Positions 15,242 through 22,564 of a stretch of 64,000 nucleotides of DNA are shown piece after piece. A model generated the notes under the pieces. It did not search any database. It was given only the letters and a program-made list of their open reading frames with translations, and was not told the origin of the DNA. Both the position numbers and the translations under genes were made by a program. The number at the start of each line of letters is the position of its first letter. Positions within the stretch are counted from its first letter, which is position 1. The stretch spans positions 13,911-77,910 of the forward strand of contig CAZDQL010000020.1 of NCBI GenBank assembly GCA_964507325.1, written 5' to 3'. The DNA is from CAZDQL01 sp964507325 (GTDB lineage: Bacteria > Planctomycetota > UBA1135 > GCA-002686595).

Positions 15242-17032
15242 ACTGACCATCTGGGTGACGGAGTCTCCTTCGTGGCGGAGGTGGAAGCGCGTCTCGGCGA
15301 TCTCCTGCTTGTCCTCCGCGCGAATGATGTAGTTGTTCAGGAAGAGCAGGTCCATGCCGCTCTTGCTGAAGGTGTTGAAGGCGTGGGCCGGCGACTCGAC
15401 GATCGGCTCCCCCTTGAGGTTGAAGGAGGTGTTCATGATCACCGGCACGTCGGTCAGCCGGCCGAACTCCTCGATCATGGCGTGGTAGTCGTGGTTGGTG
15501 GCCTTGTAGACGGTCTGCAGGCGACCGGAGCCGTCCTCGTGGGTGATCGCCGGCAGCACGCTGCGCTTCTCCTCGCGCACGGGGGTCACGTAGAGCATGA
15601 AGCGCGCCGGGAAGTGACGCTCCGCCTCGGGGATCTCGAAGAACTCGTCCGCGCGCTCCTCCAGGACGGAGGGGGCGAAGGGGCGGAAGGCCTCGCGGAA
15701 CTTGATCTTGGCGTTGAGCTTGTCCTTCATCTCCGCCCGGCGCGGATCGGCGATGATCGAGCGCGAGCCCAGGGCCCGCGGGCCCCACTCGAAGCGACCC
15801 CGGAACCAGCCGCAGACCTGGCCGTCGGCGAGCTCCTGGGCCACGCGCTGGAAGAAGGCCCGGTCGTCGTCGATCTTCTCGAAGGGGATCTCGTACTCGT
15901 TGAGGAAGGCCTCCACCTGCTCGTCGGAGTACTCCGAGCCGAGCAGGGAGTCCTGCAGGGCGGGGCCGCGCGGCTGGCCGAGCAGTTGGTTGTAGACCCA
16001 GTAGGCGGCTCCCACCGCCCCGCCGTCGTCCCCGGGGGCGGGGTGGATGTAGACGTCGTCGAAGGGCCCCTGGCGCAGGAGCTTGTAGTTGGCCACCGAG
16101 TTCAGCGCGACGCCGCCGGAGAGGCACAGGGACCGCATCCCACCCGACAGCTCGTGCAGGTGGCGGATCATCTTGAGCAGGATCTCCTCGGTCACGCGCT
16201 GGATGCTGGCGGCCATGTCGCAGAAGAAGGGATCGAGCGACTTGTCCTGCAGCTTGGGGTCGCGCCGCTCCCGGCCGAAGTGCTCCTCGAAAGCCACCGA
16301 GAGGGTGTCGTCGGTCGAGAAGTGGTACGAGAAGTAGCGCATGTCGTGCCAGACGCTGCCGTCGTCCGCCACGTCGATCAGCTCGTAGATCTTGTCCACG
16401 AAGCGCGGCTTCCCGTAGGGGTGCATCCCCATCAACTTGTACTCGCCCTCGTTGATCTCGAAGCCGCAGTAGGCGGTGAAGGCGGAGTACAGGAGGCCGA
16501 GCGAGTGGGGGAAGCGCAGCTCCTTGATGATCTCGATCTTGTTGCCGCGTCCGATGCCCATCGTCGAGGTGGTCCACTCACCCGCGCCGTCGACGGTGAG
16601 GATCGCCGCCTCCTCGAAGGGAGACGTGAAGAAGCTCGAGGCGGCGTGCGACATGTGGTGGTCGCAGAAGAGCACCTTGGAGTTCGGCACGCCGATCTCC
16701 CGGCTCATCATCGACTTGATCCAGAGCTTGTCGGAGATCCAGCGCTGCATCGACTCGCGGAAGACGGCCGCCGACTTGGGAAAGGTGGCCATCGCCGTGA
16801 GCAGCATGCGCTCGAACTTGATGAACGGCTTCTCGTAGAAGACGACGTAGTCCACGTCGTGGATCGTCAAGCCGGCCTTTTCGAGCACGAACGCGCTGGC
16901 CAATGCGGGGAAGCCTGAGTCGTGCTTGACGCGGCTGAAGCGCTCCTCGGCGGCGGCTGCCAGCAGCTCGCCATCCCTGACGAGAGCCGCGGAGGAGTCG
17001 TGGTAGTAGTAGGAGAGCCCGAGGACGATCAT
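15239..17032 (-). CDS. NodU/TobZ-type carbamoyltransferase
   Basis: A 597-residue O-carbamoyltransferase. The N-terminal M-I-V-L-G-L-S-Y-Y-Y-H-D-S-S-A-A-L starts the YrdC-partner/Kae1-like domain, and D-H-H-M-S-H-A-A-S-S-F (residues 124-134) gives the metal-binding His residues. The C-terminal domain carries R-G-R-F-E-W-G-P-R-A-L-G-S-R-S and R-P-F-A-P-S-V, typical of NodU, TobZ and GdmN. These use carbamoyl phosphate and ATP to carbamoylate hydroxyl groups of sugars or antibiotics. It follows the SxtJ-like gene by 19 bases. Its TAG stop uses the TA duplication and first base of the adjacent MITE. Confidence 0.92.
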   Translation of the reverse strand: MIVLGLSYYYHDSSAALVRDGELLAAAAEERFSRVKHDSGFPALASAFVLEKAGLTIHDVDYVVFYEKPFIKFERMLLTAMATFPKSAAVFRESMQRWISDKLWIKSMMSREIGVPNSKVLFCDHHMSHAASSFFTSPFEEAAILTVDGAGEWTTSTMGIGRGNKIEIIKELRFPHSLGLLYSAFTAYCGFEINEGEYKLMGMHPYGKPRFVDKIYELIDVADDGSVWHDMRYFSYHFSTDDTLSVAFEEHFGRERRDPKLQDKSLDPFFCDMAASIQRVTEEILLKMIRHLHELSGGMRSLCLSGGVALNSVANYKLLRQGPFDDVYIHPAPGDDGGAVGAAYWVYNQLLGQPRGPALQDSLLGSEYSDEQVEAFLNEYEIPFEKIDDDRAFFQRVAQELADGQVCGWFRGRFEWGPRALGSRSIIADPRRAEMKDKLNAKIKFREAFRPFAPSVLEERADEFFEIPEAERHFPARFMLYVTPVREEKRSVLPAITHEDGSGRLQTVYKATNHDYHAMIEEFGRLTDVPVIMNTSFNLKGEPIVESPAHAFNTFSKSGMDLLFLNNYIIRAEDKQEIAETRFHLRHEGDSVTQMVS

Positions 17033-17051
17033 GGCAGAGGGGATCCGCTGG

Positions 17052-17261
17052 TCAGTCCTGGCGACGCGCGGCGCGCAGGGAGTCGTTCTGGGGGTGCCAC
17101 GGCGTCCAGTTGCCGGCCCGCTGCCGCTTGAGGTGCAGCGGATCGGCGAAGAGCTGGTAGACGATCGCGAAGGGCCCGAGGGCGACGTAGTAGAGCAGCG
17201 TCAGGAGTCCGCGGGAGAGCATGCTCCCGAAGCGTTCGGTGAACTCGATCAGGCCTTGCAT
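17052..17261 (-). CDS. Short SxtJ-like membrane protein
   Basis: A 69-residue protein, M-Q-G-L-I-E-F-T-E-R, then a hydrophobic helix (about residues 17-40) containing L-L-T-L-L-Y-Y-V-A-L-G-P-F-A, then a polar tail with D-P-L-H-L-K and a W-x-P-W. This resembles the C-terminal half of SxtJ-family proteins that commonly precede carbamoyltransferase genes; full members are about twice as long. The assignment rests mainly on position and on the one-helix-plus-D-P-L pattern. It is the first gene of the minus-strand cassette. Confidence 0.5.
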   Translation of the reverse strand: MQGLIEFTERFGSMLSRGLLTLLYYVALGPFAIVYQLFADPLHLKRQRAGNWTPWHPQNDSLRAARRQD

Positions 17262-17381
17262 GGGGCAGTCGGTGCGTCCAGAGGGCAGCGAGCTCTCTCC
17301 ACTCGGACGAGCGACGGAGATCGTCCGCGATGGAGACGCGCTGGTGTGGGGGGGAGACCGGGGGAGGAAGTATACCGCCCA

Positions 17382-18731
17382 TTATCGAACGGTGATCGAG
17401 CCCTTGTACAGCTCGTCCCGGGTGAACTCCCCGTTCTCGTCGTCGTCCCGGTACACGTCCAGGTGGATCACCACTTCCGGATCGAGCCGGGCCAGGAGCT
17501 GGGCCATCGTCTGGCGGCTGCGGACGCGCAGGGGACTGCGCAGGCCGGGGACCTCGGGCAGGATGGCGGGGATCAGGTCCCCGGCCTTCAACCCCGTCTC
17601 CTGTGCGGGTCCCCCGGAGCGCAGGCGATCCACCACGATCCAGCTCTGACGCCCAAGGCGCACGTCCCGCACCGTCGCCCCCAGGCGCTCGAAGAGCACG
17701 CCGTCGACCCGGTCCCAGGTCTGGATGAGGGTCTGACGCCCCCGGCCGCGGGTCTCCAGCGCGACCGTCACGGGCTCTCCCGGCTCCAACTCGAGAGTGG
17801 CGTGGAGGAACTCGTCTCCGGTGGAGACAGTTCGCCCGGCGAAGGCGGTCAGCTGGTCCCCCTCGCAGACCCCCGCCAGGTCCGCCGGCCCGTCGGCCCA
17901 GACGCGACCGACGGTCAACGGCTCTCCCGGAGCGAGCTCGAAGCCCAACCAGATCTTGCGCGCTTGCGGGAAGAGGAGGTCGTTCAGAACCTCCCGCACC
18001 CGGTCGACCGGGATGGCGAAACCGATGTTCTCCGCCTGGCTGTTGACCGCCGAGTTGATGCCGATCAGCTCGCCGCGGATGTTCAAGAGCGGTCCGCCGG
18101 AGTTGCCGAAGTTGATCGAGGCGTCGGTCTGGATCAGGTCCTGGAAGTGCAGGCCCCGATCGGGGATCGGCACGTCGCGGTGCAGGCCGGAGATGATCCC
18201 GGTCGAGACGGTGTGGGTCTGGCCGAAGGGGTTGCCGATCGCCACCACCCTCTCACCGGGCATCAGGTCGGCGCTGGTGCCCATGCGCACGGTGGGGAAG
18301 CCCCGCGGGCGTACGAGTCCCGTCTCCGGCCTGGGGCCCCCGGGCAGCTCGATCTGCAAGAGCGCCAGGTCCTCCGAGCGCACGAAGGAGGCCAGCTCGG
18401 CGGGGTAGCGCTTGGGGTCGCCGTCGAAGGTGACGGTGATCGAGCGGGCCCCCTCCACGACGTGGTAGTTGGTGACGATGTACCCGTCGGCGTGGACCAC
18501 CACCCCCGACCCGCTCCCCTCCAGGACCTGGTTGCGCACCCCGAAGAAGGTCTGCACCCCGACGGCCACCTCGGTCTCGATGAAGACCACCGCCGGCTTG
18601 ACGGCGCGCACGACCAGGACCTCGGGCGTCAGCCGCTCGATCCGGTTCAGGTCCTTGTAGAGCAGGTCCTGCTCGACGTCCTGGGTGAGGGGGAGGAGGG
18701 AGAGGAGGGAGAGGAAGAGGGGGTTCCACAT
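17382..18731 (-). CDS. HtrA/DegP-type S1C serine protease with PDZ region
   Basis: A 449-residue exported trypsin-like protease. ATG 18731 gives the signal peptide M-W-N-P-L-F-L-S-L-L-S-L-L-P-L; a GTG at 18743 would add four residues. The catalytic triad is complete: His90 in T-N-Y-H-V-V-E-G, Asp121 in S-E-D-L-A-L-L-Q, Ser211 in N-F-G-N-S-G-G-P-L. The C-terminal ~180 residues contain PDZ-like segments (W-A-D-G-P-A-D-L-A-G-V-C-E-G-D and R-S-G-G-P-A-Q-E-T-G-L-K-A-G-D). The likely role is quality control of envelope proteins. It stands alone, 120 bases from the SxtJ-like start. Confidence 0.9.
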   Translation of the reverse strand: MWNPLFLSLLSLLPLTQDVEQDLLYKDLNRIERLTPEVLVVRAVKPAVVFIETEVAVGVQTFFGVRNQVLEGSGSGVVVHADGYIVTNYHVVEGARSITVTFDGDPKRYPAELASFVRSEDLALLQIELPGGPRPETGLVRPRGFPTVRMGTSADLMPGERVVAIGNPFGQTHTVSTGIISGLHRDVPIPDRGLHFQDLIQTDASINFGNSGGPLLNIRGELIGINSAVNSQAENIGFAIPVDRVREVLNDLLFPQARKIWLGFELAPGEPLTVGRVWADGPADLAGVCEGDQLTAFAGRTVSTGDEFLHATLELEPGEPVTVALETRGRGRQTLIQTWDRVDGVLFERLGATVRDVRLGRQSWIVVDRLRSGGPAQETGLKAGDLIPAILPEVPGLRSPLRVRSRQTMAQLLARLDPEVVIHLDVYRDDDENGEFTRDELYKGSITVR

Positions 18732-18896
18732 CGTCTGAGGCACTCGTCTCGCTTCGGGGCAGCTCTGCGGGGGATCGCTCCCCCCTTCTAGGCCACCGGC
18801 CCCCTCGGAACCACGTTCCCCGCTGGACCGCTCCCCTCTGGAGTGGCGCCCCCCGGGCCGAATCGGGCGGGACGGGGCCGTGCGGGCTGGGGCGAG

Positions 18897-18973
<77 letters not shown>

Positions 18974-19055
18974 ACCCGGAGTTCGGCCGACGAGGGTAGA
19001 TAGGGCCATCCCCCGTGCCAAGGCCCCACCGCCGAGCTTTCTCCGCGACCCCCCA

Positions 19056-19895
19056 GTGCTCACCGACACCCTGCCCGCCGAGACCACCACCAGCCCCCTC
19101 TCCGTGCTCCTCCTGGCCGTGGTGCAGGGGTTGGCGGAGTTCCTGCCGATCAGCTCGTCGGGGCACCTGGTGCTCGCCCGGGTGGCGCTCGAGGTGCGCA
19201 AGGCGGGGCTGGCCCTGGACGTGGCCCTGCACGTGGGGACCCTCCTGGCGGTCCTCTGCGCCTATCGCCGGGAGGTGGGGGAGCTCTTGCGCGACCTCGC
19301 TGCCGGGCGCCTGCGGATGTGGGGCTGGCTGCTGCTCGCCACCGTGCCGGTGGGGGTCGTCGGGCTCTCCCTGCAGGGGGTGATCGAGGAGGCCGCCCAC
19401 AAAAGCTCCGTGGCCGCGGCGGGCCTCCTGGTCACGGCCGCCCTCTTGCTCGCGGGGGAGTGGGGAAGGGGGCGCCAAGGGGAGGGCGCCGGCGGAGACG
19501 CCGCCGAGGCACCGGGCTACGGCCGACCCCGTTTCGCCGACGCCCTGTGGCTCGGCTGCGCCCAGGCCCTGGCGATCGTGCCCGGGATCTCCCGCTCGGG
19601 GAGCACCATCGCGGTGGGGCTCCTGCGCGGCCTCCCCGCGGGGCAGGCGGCGCGCCTCTCCTTCCTGATGAGCCTGCCCGCCGTCTCCGGGGCGGCGATC
19701 GTCAAGCTCCCCGAGGCCTTCCGGGGGGAGGCGGGCGCTCCCTCCGCCGGCCTGGTCCTGCTGGCGGTGGGCATCTCCGCCCTGGTGGGGTGGGCGGCCC
19801 TGAGGGTGCTCCTGATCGTGCTCAAACGGGGTGCCTTCCCCTGGTTCGCGGGCTACTGCGCGCTGCTGGCGACCGCGGCGCTGGTCTTCCTCTAG
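19056..19895 (+). CDS. uppP: Undecaprenyl-diphosphatase (UppP/BacA)
   Basis: A 279-residue integral membrane phosphatase that recycles undecaprenyl pyrophosphate to the monophosphate carrier used for peptidoglycan and surface polysaccharides. Both family signatures are intact: V-V-Q-G-L-A-E-F-L-P-I-S-S-S-G-H-L near the N-terminus and P-G-I-S-R-S-G-S-T-I in the second half. Multiple hydrophobic helices fit the usual topology. It starts with GTG and is divergent from tRNA-Val. Carrier recycling fits the polysaccharide gene content of the window. Confidence 0.95.
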   Translation: MLTDTLPAETTTSPLSVLLLAVVQGLAEFLPISSSGHLVLARVALEVRKAGLALDVALHVGTLLAVLCAYRREVGELLRDLAAGRLRMWGWLLLATVPVGVVGLSLQGVIEEAAHKSSVAAAGLLVTAALLLAGEWGRGRQGEGAGGDAAEAPGYGRPRFADALWLGCAQALAIVPGISRSGSTIAVGLLRGLPAGQAARLSFLMSLPAVSGAAIVKLPEAFRGEAGAPSAGLVLLAVGISALVGWAALRVLLIVLKRGAFPWFAGYCALLATAALVFL

Positions 19896-19995
19896 CAGCG
19901 CGCTGAGAGGGTCCTTCAACGGGCTGCTGGGCGGCGCCCGACGCTCGAGCGCCGGCTGGCGGGCATAATCGGAGGCTGGAGGCGTCAGAGCGTTC

Positions 19996-21015
19996 ATGGC
20001 CGATCCCCGACGGGCAATCATCACCGGCATCAGCGGGCAGGACGGCAGCTACCTGGCGGAGTTCCTGCTCGAGCGGGGCTACCAGGTCTTCGGTCTCGTG
20101 CGCCGCACGAGCTCCTCGCGCCTGGAGCGGCTGGACGGCATCCGCGACCGCGTGCGGCTCCTGAACGGCGACCTCCTGGACCAGTCGAGCCTGATGCGGG
20201 CCCTGGAGGAGGCCTCCCCCCACGAGGTCTACAACCTGGCCGCCCAGTCCTTCGTGCCCACCTCCTGGAGCGAGCCGGTGTTCACCGCCGAGGCCACGGC
20301 GCTGGGGGTCACGCGCATCCTGGAGGCGCTGCGGGCCGTCGCGCCCGAGGCGCGCTTCTACCAGGCCTCGACCTCCGAGATGTTCGGCGCGGCGCCCCCT
20401 CCGCAGTCGGAGACGACCGCCTTCCACCCGCGCTCCCCCTACGGGGTGGCCAAGGTCTACGCCCACTGGGCCACCGTCAACAACCGCGAGTCCTACGGGC
20501 TCTTCGCGGTCAGCGGCATCCTCTTCAACCACGAGTCCCCCCGCCGCGGCCCCGAGTTCGTGACGCGCAAGGTGTCGCTGGCGGCGGCGCGCATCGCCCT
20601 CGGGATCGAGAGCGAGGTGGAGCTCGGCAACCTGGAGGCGCGGCGCGACTGGGGCTTCGCCGGCGATTACGTGCGGGCGATGTGGCTGATGCTGCAGCAG
20701 GACGAGCCGCGGGACTACGTGATCGCCACCGGCGTCACCCACTCGGTGCGCGACCTGTGCCGCGTGGCCTTCGAGGTGGTCGGACTCGACTGGCGCGATC
20801 ACGTGCGCACCGACGAGCGCCATCTGCGCCCGGCGGAGGTGGACCACCTGGTGGGGGACCCCGAGCGGGCGCGGCGCGAGCTCGGCTGGCAGAGCGAGGT
20901 GAGCTTCGAGGAGATGGTGCGCGCCATGGTCGAGGCCGACCTGCAGCGGGAAGGGCGCGCGCGGGAGCTGGAGCGGGGTGACCCCGCTCAGCGCACCTTC
21001 TTCCCGTCCTCGTAG
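19996..21015 (+). CDS. gmd: GDP-mannose 4,6-dehydratase
   Basis: A 339-residue short-chain dehydrogenase that converts GDP-mannose to GDP-4-keto-6-deoxymannose, precursor of GDP-fucose, GDP-rhamnose and related sugars. It shows the diagnostic I-T-G-I-S-G-Q-D-G-S-Y-L-A-E NAD-binding loop, V-Y-N-L-A-A-Q-S-F-V, S-T-S-E-M-F-G, and the catalytic Y-G-V-A-K (YxxxK). The next enzyme of the pathway is not adjacent. The 3' end overlaps the convergent MORN lipoprotein gene by 28 bases. Confidence 0.95.
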   Translation: MADPRRAIITGISGQDGSYLAEFLLERGYQVFGLVRRTSSSRLERLDGIRDRVRLLNGDLLDQSSLMRALEEASPHEVYNLAAQSFVPTSWSEPVFTAEATALGVTRILEALRAVAPEARFYQASTSEMFGAAPPPQSETTAFHPRSPYGVAKVYAHWATVNNRESYGLFAVSGILFNHESPRRGPEFVTRKVSLAAARIALGIESEVELGNLEARRDWGFAGDYVRAMWLMLQQDEPRDYVIATGVTHSVRDLCRVAFEVVGLDWRDHVRTDERHLRPAEVDHLVGDPERARRELGWQSEVSFEEMVRAMVEADLQREGRARELERGDPAQRTFFPSS

Positions 21016-21527
21016 TCCCCCGAGCGCTGGGCGTTCACGCCGCCGTCCTCCTCCCAGTAGCGCGCCGGACCGTTCAGCTCGCCGTCCCGGTAGGTGAGCT
21101 CGGCGGCGGTCTGGCCATGCTTGTACCAGAGGGTCCAGACCCCCTCGCGCTTGCCCTCGACGTAGCCGCCGCGCGCCTCCCGCTCGCCGCTGGAGTGGAA
21201 GTAGTTCCACTCCCCCACGCGCAGGCCGTCGCGGTACTCGCCCCGCCCCAGGAAGCCGGTCCCCTCTTCGCGCTCCTCCCAGGGACCGTGCTCCAGGCCG
21301 CGGCGGAAGGTCCCGCGCGCCACCTCGCGGCCCTGCTTGTCGTAGTAGACGAACTGTCCCTCGCGCATCCACTTCCCGTCCTGGGCGACCTCCTGGCCGC
21401 GCACCCGCACCAGGGGTGCGGCCCCCGTCGAGGCGGGCCAGTGCTCGAGCACCTCTCGTTGCGCCCCTTCCGGTGGACCGCCGCAGGCGACCAGCGCGGC
21501 GAGGAGCAGCGCGGCCGGGAAGCGCAT
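20988..21527 (-). CDS. MORN-repeat lipoprotein (YwqK-like)
   Basis: A 179-residue lipoprotein. The signal peptide ends in the lipobox A-L-V-A-C (Cys ~15). The rest is a string of MORN-type repeats with the pattern G-x-(Y/F)-x-x-G-x-x-x-G-x-W, for example G-T-F-R-R-G-L-E-H-G-P-W and G-G-Y-V-E-G-K-R-E-G-V-W. Such repeats bind partners or membranes, and no enzymatic role is implied. Its ATG overlaps the stop of the upstream amidase gene (ATGA), so the two are co-expressed. Confidence 0.8.
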   Translation of the reverse strand: MRFPAALLLAALVACGGPPEGAQREVLEHWPASTGAAPLVRVRGQEVAQDGKWMREGQFVYYDKQGREVARGTFRRGLEHGPWEEREEGTGFLGRGEYRDGLRVGEWNYFHSSGEREARGGYVEGKREGVWTLWYKHGQTAAELTYRDGELNGPARYWEEDGGVNAQRSGDYEDGKKVR

Positions 21528-22471
21528 CAGAGGTAGCGCCCCAGGTGGGGGAGCAGGTGCTTGCCGGGGCAGGCGGTGCTCTTCCAGTGCCGGTGCCCGA
21601 CGACCCGGCGGGCCTGGATGTGGAGGCGCTGGGAGAGGACGGCGATCAGCCGGTGCATGGCGTCGACCGCGGCCCGGGTGGGGCGCTCCTTCTCGAAGTT
21701 GCCGATCAGGCAGATGCCCACGTTCCCCACGTTGTTGGCGCCCCCCGAGTGGGCGCCCTGCCACACGAGGCTGCGCCCCTCGAAGACGCGCCCCCGCGAG
21801 TCGATCAGGAAGTGGTAGCCGATGTCGCCGTAGCGGTCGCCGTTCATGTGCGCCGACTGCATGCGCTGGATGGCGCGCGCGGAGGCCTTCTGGCTGCCGT
21901 CGAGCCAGCTCCCGTCGGGGTCCGCGGAGTGGTGCACCGTGATCCAGTTCCAGGTGCTGGAGGCGGGCTCCAGACGGGAGGGGGCGGTCGAGCGAGCTCC
22001 CCAGGCGGAGCGCGGGAGCACCCCCGGGATCTGCACCGCCGTCGCGCCGAGCCCCTCCGAACCCCGGTTCAGGCGCTGGAGGCCCAGCTCCGCGCGCTGG
22101 CGTTGGGAGGAGGTGGCCGCCGGGTCGGCGAGCACCCGCTCGAATCCCCCCGCAGCGGCGACGCGACGGGTGGCCCGATCGGACGCCTCGATGCGGGCGA
22201 AGTGGGCCCGCCCCTCGGCGAGCTGCAGGTGTCCCTCCACGACCCAGTAGGGGTCGGAGTGGGCGCTCGAGGTCTCCAGCCAGGTGGCGACGTCGCTGAG
22301 CTTCGACCAGGAGAGGGGTCGCCCCGCCCACATCGGCACGCTTCCGATTCGGTCGCGCCGACCCGGATCGACCTCCAGATGGGTCCCGGAGCCCCCCTCC
22401 GACCTGCTCGTGCTCGCGCAGCCCGCGGCCAGGAGAAGGGCCAGCGGTAGGGCGCAGCGGATCCTGATCAT
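21527..22471 (-). CDS. N-acetylmuramoyl-L-alanine amidase / PGRP-family lipoprotein
   Basis: A 314-residue lipoprotein with lipobox L-A-A-G-C. The C-terminal half is a PGRP/Amidase_2 domain: P-R-S-A-W-G-A-R, I-T-V-H-H-S-A-D (first zinc His), G-D-I-G-Y-H-F-L-I-D, V-G-N-V-G-I-C-L-I-G-N-F, and G-H-R-H-W-K-S-T-A-C-P-G-K (second His and Cys zinc ligands). It should cleave the amide bond between muramic acid and peptide in peptidoglycan. The first ~140 residues are a helical region of unknown function. The frame runs much further upstream, but only the part from 22471 is coding. Confidence 0.88.
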   Translation of the reverse strand: MIRIRCALPLALLLAAGCASTSRSEGGSGTHLEVDPGRRDRIGSVPMWAGRPLSWSKLSDVATWLETSSAHSDPYWVVEGHLQLAEGRAHFARIEASDRATRRVAAAGGFERVLADPAATSSQRQRAELGLQRLNRGSEGLGATAVQIPGVLPRSAWGARSTAPSRLEPASSTWNWITVHHSADPDGSWLDGSQKASARAIQRMQSAHMNGDRYGDIGYHFLIDSRGRVFEGRSLVWQGAHSGGANNVGNVGICLIGNFEKERPTRAAVDAMHRLIAVLSQRLHIQARRVVGHRHWKSTACPGKHLLPHLGRYL

Positions 22472-22564
22472 CGCCACCCTGTAGCGCAGCCGGGGAGCGG
22501 AGTCCAACGCCGAAGACGATTCTCTGACTTGGCCCCGGCCCGCGGGTGCCATAGAAGGGGGTAG

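Noticed and set aside
15189..15242. A 17-codon plus-strand frame inside the TA-flanked MITE, preceded by AGGAGG
   Set aside because: It runs out through the terminal repeat and ends at once. The Shine-Dalgarno match is 12 bases away and could be chance. There is no evidence of a peptide or transposase remnant.
17369..17374. TATACT on the minus strand as a -10 box for the SxtJ-carbamoyltransferase operon
   Set aside because: No acceptable -35 element is found at 16-18 bases. A single hexamer is too weak to call a promoter.
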